Assembly (NCBI GenBank): GCA_000431275.1 | Contig: HF989232.1 | Span: 36,022-46,915 of the forward strand | From: Prevotella sp. CAG:755 | GTDB taxonomy: Bacteria; Bacteroidota; Bacteroidia; Bacteroidales; Bacteroidaceae | DNA: 10,894 bases | Reading direction: 5' to 3' | Shown: positions 1-7,735 of the stretch, piece by piece | Layout: each line of letters starts with the position of its first letter | Position numbering within the stretch: the stretch's first letter is position 1 | Translations under genes and position numbers: made by a program | Notes under the pieces: model-generated | What the model was told of the DNA's origin: nothing | Databases searched by the model: none | What the model saw: the letters and a program-made list of their open reading frames with translations, nothing else

Positions 1-260
1 AGCTGCTTGACTACTTCCTTGTACATCGAACCGCGCTCCAAGGTGAGACCGACATACGTACAGGTTGAATAGCCCAACGACTTGGGACTCACGTTGTAAC
101 TGGACCCCGTGATGACGCCGGCTTCGATAAGCCGCTGCACACGCTGGTGAATCGCTGCACGCGAAACACCACAAACAAGCGCCACATCTTTAAACGGAAT
201 GCGCGCATTGGTCGAGATGATACCCAGTATCTTCTGATCAAGCTGGTCTATTTTATTCAT
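1..260 (-). CDS. Lrp/AsnC-family transcriptional regulator (partial, N-terminal part)
   Basis: The reverse strand reads about 86 codons from an ATG at 260 to the left window edge with no stop, so the C-terminal ligand-binding (RAM) domain lies mostly outside. The start MNKIDQLDQKILGII is the usual opening of Lrp/AsnC proteins. It is followed by a winged helix-turn-helix at about residues 22-50 (FKDVALVCGVSRAAIHQRVQRL is interrupted here for length: recognition helix around SRAAIHQRV, then LIEAGVITG). The last visible part (TCTYVGLTLERG) is the first strand of the ligand-binding domain. Such proteins are DNA-binding regulators, often of amino-acid metabolism; the target is not visible here. 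A perfect Bacteroidetes -7 box lies 45-52 bases upstream of the start. No Shine-Dalgarno is seen, as usual in this phylum. The family is clear; specificity is unknown. Confidence 0.9.
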   Translation of the reverse strand, partial: MNKIDQLDQKILGIISTNARIPFKDVALVCGVSRAAIHQRVQRLIEAGVITGSSYNVSPKSLGYSTCTYVGLTLERGSMYKEVVKQ

Positions 261-304
261 TCTTGTCACTACATTAATTGTTTGACTTAAAGTTTTTACG
301 GGAA

Positions 305-312
305 CAAAGATA
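305..312 (-). promoter_or_regulatory. Candidate -7 promoter element for the Lrp/AsnC gene
   Basis: On the minus strand the bases read TATCTTTG, an exact match to the Bacteroidetes sigma-ABfr -7 consensus TAnnTTTG. It sits in an AT-rich pocket 45 bases before the regulator start codon. I see no good TTTG -33 element at the usual 19-21 base distance, so the assignment rests on the -7 box and position alone. Confidence 0.5.
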
Positions 313-405
313 ACGATTTATTTCTTAGTCTGCTATATTTTTTGCTTTTTTTATTGCGATGGATAACACTATGATAAAGACAGTCGGACTTATCGCTATG
401 ACATT

Positions 406-2598
406 TTATGCAAAGGCCGTAAGTCCCGCCATGACGATAGCTACCATGCTCATCAGCTTTATGAGAATGTTCAGCGAAGGGCCAGAAGTGTCCTTAAACG
501 GGTCGCCGACGGTGTCTCCCACAACCGTAGCTTTATGCACATCACCACCTTTTCCTCCGAAATGGCCTTCTTCGACGTATTTCTTGGCGTTGTCCCATGC
601 GCCACCTGCGTTCGCCATGAACACAGCCAACGCGAAACCTGCACTCAGGCCACCCGTGAGCAGCCCCATCACGCCCGGAACGCCCATGAGCAGCCCGACA
701 ACAGCCGGGCATGCGATGGCCAGCAACGAAGGAACGACCATCTCACGCTGCGCGGCACGCGTCGAGATGCGGACACAACGGCCATAGTCAGGTTCAGCCT
801 GGCCCGTGAGCAATCCTTTGATCTCACGAAACTGCCGCCTGACCTCTTCCACCATCTTACTGGCCGCCCGGCCTACGGCATTCATCGTCAGACCGCAAAA
901 GACGAATGTCATCATGGCTCCGATGAACATGCCGGCCAGAACTTTTGGATTCATCAGCGTGACGCCGTAATAAGTCATGAAATCCGCGAAGGTGGCCTCG
1001 GAAAGTTCCACTGTCTTCCCACCCACGTCGATCACAGCCACGCCAGCCCTCCCGAGCGCCATGCGCACCTCTTCGATGTAGGACGCAAGTAAGGCCAGAC
1101 CAGTCAAAGCTGCCGAACCTATGGCGAAACCTTTCCCGGTGGCTGCGGTTGTATTACCCAGCGAATCGAGGGCGTCTGTGCGCCGGCGCACCTCTGCGCC
1201 CAGTCCGCTCATTTCGGCATTGCCGCCTGCGTTATCGGCTATGGGGCCATAGGCATCGGTGGCCAGCGTGATGCCCAGTGTCGAAAGCATTCCGACCGAA
1301 GCCATCCCGATGCCATAAAGCCCGGATGAGATGTCTGCCACATCGCCGGCCGCCGCCAGGAAATAGGCAGCCAGCGAGCCCACGACGACCGCCAGCACGG
1401 GCACGACTGTCGAGACCATGCCTGTACCGAGACCCGAGATAATCACAGTCGCCGGTCCAGTCTTTCCGCTTTCGGCGAGCCGGCGTGTCGGCTTATATGA
1501 CTGCGAGGTAAAGAATTCCGTGGCCTGGCCAATGACGACGCCTACGACAAGACCGACGGCCACTGCCAGCCCAAGCCGCCACCAACCTTCGAGCCCCAAC
1601 ATCCACAACACGCCGAAAGCGCCCGCCACGACGAGCACAGAACTTGTATTCGTGCCCCGGGCAAGCGCACCGAGGAGTTGCTTCATCGTGGCATTTTCGC
1701 GGGTACGGACAAGGAAGATGCCAATGATAGAAATCACAATGCCCACAGCCGCCACAAGCATCGGGGCAATGACTGCCCGCACCTGCTGGTCGATGTCGCC
1801 TGAATGCAGGTAAGCGGCGGCCCCCAAAGCCGCAGTGGCCAGGATAGAACCGCAATAGCTCTCATAGAGGTCAGCTCCCATGCCAGCCACGTCACCTACG
1901 TTGTCGCCCACGTTGTCGGCGATGGTGGCAGGATTGCGCGGGTCATCCTCGGGAATATCCTGCTCAACCTTGCCGACGAGGTCGGCACCCACATCGGCGG
2001 CTTTCGTATAGATGCCGCCGCCCACACGTGCAAAAAGGGCCTGGGTCGAAGCCCCCATTCCGAAGGTGAGCATCGTGGTGGTGATGACGCAAAGCTTAGA
2101 GGCCGGATTGATCACATCATCGGGGACAGCGTAGCTCAGGACGACGTACCAGAAAGAGATGTCGAGCAACCCCAGCCCCACGACGACCAGCCCCATCACT
2201 GCTCCGCTGCGGAAAGCGATACGCAGCCCGCCGTCGAGTGAGTGCCGGGCTGCCTCAGCCGTGCGCGCCGAAGCCTGAGTGGCGGTGCGCATACCGAGAT
2301 AGCCGGCCAAAGCCGAGAAGAATCCGCCCGTCAGGAACGCCACAGGCACCCAATGGTTCTGGGCGTCAAAGCCATAAGCCATGACAGAAAACAAGGCAAC
2401 AAGACAGAGAAACACCACACCGACCACCTTGTACTGCTGGCGGAGGTAGGACATCGCCCCGCTGCGCACAGCGGCAGCAATGTGCCGCATACGTTCGTCG
2501 CCCTCTGGCATACGCAATATCCGACGGTGGAAGAACCACGCAAAAGCCAAGGCCGCCACAGCTGCGACCGGAACTGGCCAAAAAAGCAAAGCATTCAT
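406..2598 (-). CDS. hppA: Membrane-bound ion-pumping pyrophosphatase (probable Na+/H+-translocating, K+-stimulated)
   Basis: Integral membrane pyrophosphatase of 730 aa, hydrolysing PPi to pump cations out across the inner membrane. From the start at 2598 (MNALLFW) the family motifs are: DVGADLVGKVE at residues 202-212, the acidic Mg-PPi site with repeated D-N-V-G-D around 228-236, the ion-gate residues D243 and E246 (DLYES), the second site around DAYGPIADNAGG (448-459), and the C-terminal DNAKKYVE and GDTVGDPFKDT motifs. Many hydrophobic helices run through the length. A485 in GNTTAATGKG (with G488) is the K+-dependent type; K+-independent enzymes carry Lys there. T90, F94, D146 and M176 match the residues recalled as typical of Bacteroides dual Na+/H+ enzymes. 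Upstream in-frame ATGs at 2610 (4 more residues) and 2664 (22 more) are possible; 2598 is preferred because helix 1 begins there and family numbering then matches. It is transcribed away from murG. There is no truncation or frameshift. Confidence 0.96.
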   Translation of the reverse strand: MNALLFWPVPVAAVAALAFAWFFHRRILRMPEGDERMRHIAAAVRSGAMSYLRQQYKVVGVVFLCLVALFSVMAYGFDAQNHWVPVAFLTGGFFSALAGYLGMRTATQASARTAEAARHSLDGGLRIAFRSGAVMGLVVVGLGLLDISFWYVVLSYAVPDDVINPASKLCVITTTMLTFGMGASTQALFARVGGGIYTKAADVGADLVGKVEQDIPEDDPRNPATIADNVGDNVGDVAGMGADLYESYCGSILATAALGAAAYLHSGDIDQQVRAVIAPMLVAAVGIVISIIGIFLVRTRENATMKQLLGALARGTNTSSVLVVAGAFGVLWMLGLEGWWRLGLAVAVGLVVGVVIGQATEFFTSQSYKPTRRLAESGKTGPATVIISGLGTGMVSTVVPVLAVVVGSLAAYFLAAAGDVADISSGLYGIGMASVGMLSTLGITLATDAYGPIADNAGGNAEMSGLGAEVRRRTDALDSLGNTTAATGKGFAIGSAALTGLALLASYIEEVRMALGRAGVAVIDVGGKTVELSEATFADFMTYYGVTLMNPKVLAGMFIGAMMTFVFCGLTMNAVGRAASKMVEEVRRQFREIKGLLTGQAEPDYGRCVRISTRAAQREMVVPSLLAIACPAVVGLLMGVPGVMGLLTGGLSAGFALAVFMANAGGAWDNAKKYVEEGHFGGKGGDVHKATVVGDTVGDPFKDTSGPSLNILIKLMSMVAIVMAGLTAFA

Positions 2599-2630
2599 AG
2601 TTTCTTTCATCTTTAAGGATAAGGGTGACG

Positions 2631-2663
2631 CTAAGGTATTGTTTTTTAAGGGAGTGCGCCACA
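2631..2663 (-). promoter_or_regulatory. Weak candidate promoter for hppA
   Basis: On the minus strand TACCTTAG (2631-2638) matches the -7 consensus TAnnTTTG except for one base, and TGTG (2660-2663) lies 21 bases upstream as an imperfect -33 element (consensus TTTG). It is 32 bases before the preferred hppA start. Both boxes are degenerate, so this is a suggestion. If true, the ATG at 2664 could not be the hppA start. Confidence 0.3.
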
Positions 2664-2952
2664 TGTGTAAGGCTTTTTTATCCTCTTCTTATTCTTTTTT
2701 AGCAATCCGTCCGGCCGCACTCCGCCGAAGCGCTCAACCGTCCGACAGAACAGCCTCACCAGGCATAAAAACAGTCAGTGCGACCGTTTCCACTATCAGC
2801 CGACTGAAACTTTCTCCCAGCCGACTCGTTTTTACGCTCAGGGAGGGCGGCATTCCACGACAACGACAGCCCGCATCCCCGTGGCGACAGGGCTTTTCAG
2901 ACAAGGCAAAAATAACCACCCGAGTTATGCCCTGATTTCCATTTTTTATTGT

Positions 2953-2960
2953 TACTTTTG
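2953..2960 (+). promoter_or_regulatory. Candidate -7 promoter element for the murG-yqeY operon
   Basis: TACTTTTG is an exact match to the Bacteroidetes -7 consensus TAnnTTTG, in an AT-rich pocket 22 bases before the murG ATG. Transcription would start around 2966-2968 and leave a leader of about 15 bases. No clear TTTG -33 element is seen 19-21 bases upstream. The short leader supports the start at 2983 over any start further upstream. Confidence 0.6.
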
Positions 2961-2982
2961 CCTGATACTATATCCGATAGCC

Positions 2983-4116
2983 ATGAATGGAGCATTAAGA
3001 ATCATAATCAGCGGGGGCGGAACGGGAGGCCATATCTTTCCGGCCATTTCCATAGCGAATGCTATCCGCACAAAACTTCCTGATACTCAGATATTATTCG
3101 TAGGTGCCGAAGGCCGTATGGAAATGAAACGCGTCCCTGCGGCCGGCTACCCCATCAAGGGGCTGCCCATCTGCGGACTCGACCGCAAGAACATGCTCAG
3201 GAACATCGGCGTGCTCTTCAAAGTAATGAAAAGCCGCCAAATGGCGCGGCGCATCATTCGCGACTTCCAACCGATGGCCGCCGTAGGGGTCGGCGGCTAT
3301 GCCAGCGGCCCCACGCTCAACGTGGCCGAAGGAATGGGCATCCCCACCCTGATCCAAGAGCAGAACTCCTACGCCGGCGTGACCAACAAGCTGCTGGCAC
3401 AAAAAGCCGACCGTATCTGTGTGGCCTATGACGGCATGGAACGCTTCTTCCCCAAAGAAAAAATAATCATGACGGGAAACCCCGTCCGCCAGTCACTCGT
3501 TGACGACTGCCCACCGCGCGAGGAAGCCGTGCGTAGTTTCGGACTCGTTCCAGGCAAACGGACGGTGCTCATCGTGGGAGGCTCCCTCGGCGCACGCACC
3601 CTCAACGAGTGCATCCTCGGCAACCTTCCCCTGATCAACCAGCAAAGCGAAGTGCAGTTTATCTGGCAGACCGGAGGATACTACAAGGCCGAGATCGATG
3701 CCGAATTCCGCAACCGTGAACAGCCGGACAACCTCTTCGTGACTGACTTCATCGCTGACATGGGAACAGCCTACGCCGCTGCCGACATGGTCATCTCACG
3801 GGCCGGCGCGGGCAGCATCTCCGAACTCTGCCTGCTCGGCAAGCCCTCCATCCTCGTCCCCTCGCCCAACGTGGCCGAAGACCATCAGACGAAAAACGCC
3901 CTCGCACTCGTCCAAAAGGACGCAGCGCTCTACGTGGCCGACGCCGACGCCCGACGGACACTCCTTCCGATGGCCATCAACACCGTCACAGACGCCGAAC
4001 GCCTTGAAAGCCTGAGCCGTCACATCAAACAACTGGCCCGCCCGAACGCCGCCGACGACATCGCCGACGAAGTCATCGCTCTGGCCCGCCAATACCAAGA
4101 ACAGTCCCAACGCTGA
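2983..4116 (+). CDS. murG: UDP-GlcNAc:undecaprenyl-PP-MurNAc-pentapeptide GlcNAc transferase
   Basis: MurG adds GlcNAc to lipid I to make lipid II on the cytoplasmic face of the inner membrane, the last cytoplasmic step of peptidoglycan precursor synthesis. The 377 aa protein has normal family length and the GT-B fold signatures. The N-terminal glycine loop GGGTGGHIFP is at residues 11-20, with H17 the usual catalytic/acceptor-site histidine. VGGYAS and EQNSYAG (126-132) follow, then the second glycine loop GGSLGA (199-204). The UDP-GlcNAc site is AGAGSISE (274-281, E281 expected to contact the ribose), and DHQTKN begins at residue 300. The ATG at 2983 is chosen because homology begins within a few residues and a promoter ends just upstream. 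The frame is open back to a GTG at 2881, but that extension is not MurG-like. It is first in the operon; murC follows after 5 bases. Confidence 0.98.
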   Translation: MNGALRIIISGGGTGGHIFPAISIANAIRTKLPDTQILFVGAEGRMEMKRVPAAGYPIKGLPICGLDRKNMLRNIGVLFKVMKSRQMARRIIRDFQPMAAVGVGGYASGPTLNVAEGMGIPTLIQEQNSYAGVTNKLLAQKADRICVAYDGMERFFPKEKIIMTGNPVRQSLVDDCPPREEAVRSFGLVPGKRTVLIVGGSLGARTLNECILGNLPLINQQSEVQFIWQTGGYYKAEIDAEFRNREQPDNLFVTDFIADMGTAYAAADMVISRAGAGSISELCLLGKPSILVPSPNVAEDHQTKNALALVQKDAALYVADADARRTLLPMAINTVTDAERLESLSRHIKQLARPNAADDIADEVIALARQYQEQSQR

Positions 4117-4121
4117 ACCAC

Positions 4122-5510
4122 ATGAAAGCCGAAGACATAAAATCAGTCTATTTCGTCGGAGCCGGCGGCATCGGAATGAGCGCCCTCGAACGTTATTTCA
4201 TCTCGAAAGGCATCACCGTGGGCGGCTACGACCGCACCGCCTGCCCCCTCACCGAAAAGCTCCGCGAAGAGGGAGCCCTCATCCACTACACCGATAATCC
4301 CGAGGCAATTCCCGAAGCCTGCCGTAACCGTGCGCACACGCTCGTTGTCTATACACCGGCCATACCTTCCGACCACAAAGAGCTGACATGGTTCCGCACG
4401 AATGGCTTCGAAGTACAGAAGCGTGCGCAGGTGCTCGGCACGCTCACCCGTTCGATGAAAGGCCTCTGCGTAGCCGGCACACACGGAAAGACAACCACCA
4501 CGGCCATGACGGCTCACATTCTGCACGAGAGCCATGTGGGCTGCAACGCCTTCCTCGGCGGCATCACGAAAAACTATGGCACGAACTTCCTCGTCGACCA
4601 CACGAGCCCCTATGTCGTCATCGAGGCCGACGAGTTCGACCGCTCGTTCCACCACTTGACACCTTATGCCACCGTCATCACCGCTACCGACGCCGACCAT
4701 CTCGACATCTACGGCACTAAGGAGGCTTATTTGGAAAGCTTCCGTCACTATACGTCGCTCGTCCGTCCCGACGGCGTCCTGATCTGCCACCGAGGCCTCG
4801 AACTGCGCCCCGACCCGCAGCCCGGCGTCCGCTGTTATGATTACAGCCGCGACGAGGGCGACTTCCACGCCGAGAACCTGCACATCGGAGGCGGGCGCAT
4901 CACCTTCGACTTCGTCTCGCCGTTCGGCCGCATCGACGGCATCGAGCTGGGAGTCCCCGTGAGCATCAACATCGACAACGGCATCGCCGCCATGGCACTC
5001 GCACAAATCGCCGGTGCTGATACTGACGAGATACGCCGCGGCATGCAGACATACAGCGGCGTGGACCGGCGCTTTGACTTTAAGATAAAAAACAGCCGTC
5101 ACGTCCTGCTGAGCGATTACGCCCATCATCCGGCAGAGATCCGCCAAAGCATCCTCTCCCTACGCGAGGTGTTCAATGGGCGACGACTGACAGGCATCTT
5201 CCAGCCTCACCTCTACACCCGCACCCGCGACTTCTACCACGAGTTCGCGGACAGCCTCTCGCTGCTCGACGACGTAATCATCCTTGACATCTACCCGGCA
5301 CGCGAACAACCCATTGAGGGCGTCACAAGCCGCCTCATCTACGACAACCTACGGCCCGGAATGCCCAAACGGCTCTGCCACAAAGAAGACCTTCCGGCCT
5401 TGGTTGACAGCGAGGACTTCGACGTGCTTGCCGTACTCGGCGCAGGCGACGCAGACAACTACATGGACCAGCTGAAAGCTATCATTGAAGCCAAAGAACC
5501 GCGCCCATGA
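4122..5510 (+). CDS. murC: UDP-N-acetylmuramate--L-alanine ligase
   Basis: MurC joins L-alanine to UDP-MurNAc with ATP hydrolysis, the first committed step of the stem peptide, in the cytoplasm. At 462 aa the length is normal for the family. The N-terminal UDP-binding Rossmann domain carries GAGGIGMS near residues 13-20. The central ATPase domain has the Mur-ligase P-loop GTHGKTTTT at 119-127 (K123), the metal-site EADEFDRSF starting at 168, and a DADHLD segment. The C-terminal amino-acid-binding domain has DYAHHP at 332-337 and the HLYTRTRDF segment, both typical of MurC. It begins 5 bases after murG and its TGA overlaps the ATG of ftsQ (ATGA at 5507-5510), indicating translational coupling. 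The family assignment is close to certain. Confidence 0.98.
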   Translation: MKAEDIKSVYFVGAGGIGMSALERYFISKGITVGGYDRTACPLTEKLREEGALIHYTDNPEAIPEACRNRAHTLVVYTPAIPSDHKELTWFRTNGFEVQKRAQVLGTLTRSMKGLCVAGTHGKTTTTAMTAHILHESHVGCNAFLGGITKNYGTNFLVDHTSPYVVIEADEFDRSFHHLTPYATVITATDADHLDIYGTKEAYLESFRHYTSLVRPDGVLICHRGLELRPDPQPGVRCYDYSRDEGDFHAENLHIGGGRITFDFVSPFGRIDGIELGVPVSINIDNGIAAMALAQIAGADTDEIRRGMQTYSGVDRRFDFKIKNSRHVLLSDYAHHPAEIRQSILSLREVFNGRRLTGIFQPHLYTRTRDFYHEFADSLSLLDDVIILDIYPAREQPIEGVTSRLIYDNLRPGMPKRLCHKEDLPALVDSEDFDVLAVLGAGDADNYMDQLKAIIEAKEPRP

Positions 5511-6235
5511 AAAACCTCATCAAGCTCGTTTTGCTGCTCGGAGTGATCGTCTACCTCGTGTTTGCGTTCACCCGTTTCAACAAGCCGAATGAAAAAGACA
5601 CCTGCCAGGCCGTGAACATCGTTATTACAGACAGCGCACAGGCCAGTTTCATCGACGCCGACGAGGTGGAGCGCCTGCTGAAAGACAGCCGGCTCTACCC
5701 ATTGGGCAGGACGATGGTCGACATCAACGGGAAGGCCATCCAGCAGTTCTTGCTGAAAAATCCGCTCATAGCAGACGCCGTCTGCTTCAAGGCCCCCGGC
5801 GGAGAAGTGAACATCAGTATCAAACAACGCCTGCCAGTCGTCAGGATAATGGCAGACAACGGCGAGGATTACTTCATCGACAATAAAGGGAGCGTGATGC
5901 CTCGCGTGAAATACGCGGCCGATGTCGTCATCGCCACAGGGCATATCTCGCACGACTACGCCCGCCGCCATCTTTTCCGTTTGGGCCGCCACATCCAAAA
6001 CGACCCCTTCTGGAACGACCAGACAGAACAGATTCACGTTGACCCGCAGGGCAATATCGAAATCGTGCCCCGTGTGGGCGACCAGATCCTCAACCTGGGA
6101 AAACCCACCGACTTACAGAAAAAGCTGGAAAACCTAAGGGCTTTCTACGAAAAAGCAATGAACACCGTTGGGTGGAACAAATATGCACGAATCAGTGCGG
6201 AGTTCAACAACCAAATAGTATGTACAAAAAAATAA
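5507..6235 (+). CDS. ftsQ: Cell division protein FtsQ (POTRA-domain divisome protein)
   Basis: This 242 aa bitopic protein has a very short cytoplasmic start, one membrane helix at about residues 5-22 (KLVLLLGVIVYLVFAF), then a periplasmic part. The POTRA domain is expected at about 36-115: VNIVITDSA, a helix with FIDADEVERLL, and the strand VNISIKQRLPVVRI. A beta domain with DYFIDNKGSVMPRV follows. The C-terminus ends with WNKYARI and NQIVCTKK, which I recognise as typical of Bacteroidota FtsQ. FtsQ links early and late divisome proteins and normally works with FtsB/FtsL, which are not in this window. It overlaps murC by 4 bases and precedes ftsA by 10. Sequence conservation is low in this family, so position between murC and ftsA adds weight. 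Confidence 0.93.
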   Translation: MKNLIKLVLLLGVIVYLVFAFTRFNKPNEKDTCQAVNIVITDSAQASFIDADEVERLLKDSRLYPLGRTMVDINGKAIQQFLLKNPLIADAVCFKAPGGEVNISIKQRLPVVRIMADNGEDYFIDNKGSVMPRVKYAADVVIATGHISHDYARRHLFRLGRHIQNDPFWNDQTEQIHVDPQGNIEIVPRVGDQILNLGKPTDLQKKLENLRAFYEKAMNTVGWNKYARISAEFNNQIVCTKK

Positions 6236-6245
6236 CACTACGTAT

Positions 6246-7706
6246 ATGGCAACAGACGAAAACATCATTGTAGCTATCGAACTTGGCTCCTCCAAGATCA
6301 CGGGAATAGCCGGGCGCAAACAGCCTGACGGGGGAATCCAGGTCCTGGCTGTGGCGCAAGAACCGTCGTCCACATTCATACGGAAAGGTCGTGTCTTCAA
6401 CATAGAAAAGACCAAGCAATGCCTGAACAACATCCGCGAAAAGCTAAGCAAAGACCTGAACAAACCGATCAGCCAAGCCTATGTCGGCATCGGCGGACAG
6501 GGCCTGATGACCTCTCTCCACACCGTTCAGCGCCAATTGGGCACACAGACCGGCATTACGGCAGAAATCGTAGACTCCCTGCTCGACAACAATCTTAACA
6601 CTCCTATGGGAAACCGTGAGATACTCGAAGTCATCCCGCAAGAGTACAAGGTAGGCACGCAGACGCAGGTAGATCCTATCGGCGTCCTGACCGACAGCAT
6701 CGAGGGCCGCTTTCTGAACGTCACGGCCGTTCCCACACTGCGTGAAAACATCGACAAATGCTTTGAGCAAGTCGGCCTGAAAATCGCGAACCACACCATA
6801 TCAACCTTGGCGCTGGGCGACAGCATCCTCTCAGAATCAGAGCGCCGCTCAGGGTGCGCCCTCGTCGACATGGGAGCTGACACCACTACCGTGGCCATAT
6901 ACAAGAACAACATCCTGCGCCAACTCTCCGTGATTCCTCTCGGCGGCAGCAATGTCACAAAAGATATCATGACCCTGCAATTGGAGCGGGACGAAGCAGA
7001 ACAACTTAAATTGAAATACGGAACGGCCTACGCTGAATTCGCCGACGACGAAGAACCTTCGACCATCACCCTGTCAGACGGACGTACCGTCGACGAACTC
7101 ACCTTCCTCGAACTGACGGAGGCCCGCATCGAAGAAATCATCGTCAACGTTGCCAGCCAGATCAAACGCTCCGGCTACGCCAAAGACAAATTGCTGGCCG
7201 GCATCGTCATCACCGGCGGCGTAGCAGCCACAAAGAACCTTGAACGCGCTTTCCGCGAACATACTGATTTCGAACAGTTCCGCTTTGCAAAAAACCTGCC
7301 GATTACCGTCCGACTTCCACAAGGCCAAGAAAGCATAAAACTCGGCAATGTCAACACAGTCATCGCCCTTGTCGACAAAGGCACCGAAAACTGCTGCGGC
7401 ATACCCGCAACAGCCACAACGCCCGTCGACCTTTTCAGCGGCCACGAGGGAACGAGTAAAGACCGCGCCGCCGAAACGCACGATCGCCACGGCCAGAAAA
7501 CAGACACTACGACTAAACTACACGGGAAAGAAAGCGACGAAAGCGAAGAAGAACTCACCGACGAGAAACCTCGGAAAAAGAAACAGAAAAAGACGCACGA
7601 CGGTCCGACATTCAAGGAACGCTGCTCTAAATTCTGGCAAAGCATCTCGCGCATCGTCACCGACGACTCGGACCCCAATCTCCTCGACAAAGACAAGAAC
7701 CAGTAA
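6246..7706 (+). CDS. ftsA: Cell division protein FtsA, actin-like membrane anchor for FtsZ
   Basis: FtsA is an actin-family ATPase that binds the FtsZ tail and attaches it to the inner membrane. The 486 aa protein is longer than common FtsA proteins of about 420 aa. ATPase motifs are AIELGSSKITGI near residues 11-22, the second phosphate motif VDMGADTTT from 207, and the adenosine motif IVITGG at 320-325. The 1C subdomain typical of FtsA lies between the first two (FIRKGRVFNIEKT, VGIGGQGL). The actin core seems to end near residue 382. A charged, low-complexity linker of about 70 residues follows, rich in Asp, Glu, Lys and Thr (with RKKKQKK). The last part contains a likely amphipathic helix, FKERCSKFWQSISRIV, about 456-471, as expected for the membrane-targeting sequence. 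ftsZ starts 29 bases downstream. Confidence 0.97.
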   Translation: MATDENIIVAIELGSSKITGIAGRKQPDGGIQVLAVAQEPSSTFIRKGRVFNIEKTKQCLNNIREKLSKDLNKPISQAYVGIGGQGLMTSLHTVQRQLGTQTGITAEIVDSLLDNNLNTPMGNREILEVIPQEYKVGTQTQVDPIGVLTDSIEGRFLNVTAVPTLRENIDKCFEQVGLKIANHTISTLALGDSILSESERRSGCALVDMGADTTTVAIYKNNILRQLSVIPLGGSNVTKDIMTLQLERDEAEQLKLKYGTAYAEFADDEEPSTITLSDGRTVDELTFLELTEARIEEIIVNVASQIKRSGYAKDKLLAGIVITGGVAATKNLERAFREHTDFEQFRFAKNLPITVRLPQGQESIKLGNVNTVIALVDKGTENCCGIPATATTPVDLFSGHEGTSKDRAAETHDRHGQKTDTTTKLHGKESDESEEELTDEKPRKKKQKKTHDGPTFKERCSKFWQSISRIVTDDSDPNLLDKDKNQ

Positions 7707-7735
7707 CCTGCAATATCTTCAAAACCCTTTTGGCC

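Larger units (their letters stand above)
2611..2982. other. Divergent intergenic region between hppA and murG
   Basis: This stretch of about 370 bases separates two divergent genes and has no convincing gene. Open frames crossing it start at GTG codons and encode proline/arginine/serine-rich peptides with no recognisable domain. It contains a candidate promoter for each side, T-rich tracts at 2675-2700 and 2941-2960, and a nine-base direct repeat CAGCCGACT at 2797-2805 and 2818-2826, exactly 21 bases apart. Confidence 0.6.

Noticed and set aside
345..405. Possible hairpin terminator after hppA (GCGAT/ATCGC arms)
   Set aside because: On the hppA strand the hairpin is followed by A-rich, not T-rich, sequence, and the stem needs a bulge.
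535..2616. Several plus-strand open frames of 120-185 codons opposite hppA
   Set aside because: They are His/Arg/Pro-rich shadows of the hppA coding strand with no recognisable domain.
2734..2919. Small minus-strand frame of 61 codons between hppA and murG
   Set aside because: It has a GTG start, Cys/Arg-rich composition, no domain, and no promoter of its own.
2881..2982. N-terminal extension of MurG by 34 residues from a GTG
   Set aside because: The extension is not MurG-like and runs across the -7 promoter box at 2953-2960; MurG homology starts at the ATG at 2983.
4143..5147. A 334-codon open frame on the minus strand, rich in Val, Ala, Asp and Gly
   Set aside because: It lies entirely antisense to murC, whose motifs are complete; it is a shadow of GC-rich codon usage and shows no domain.
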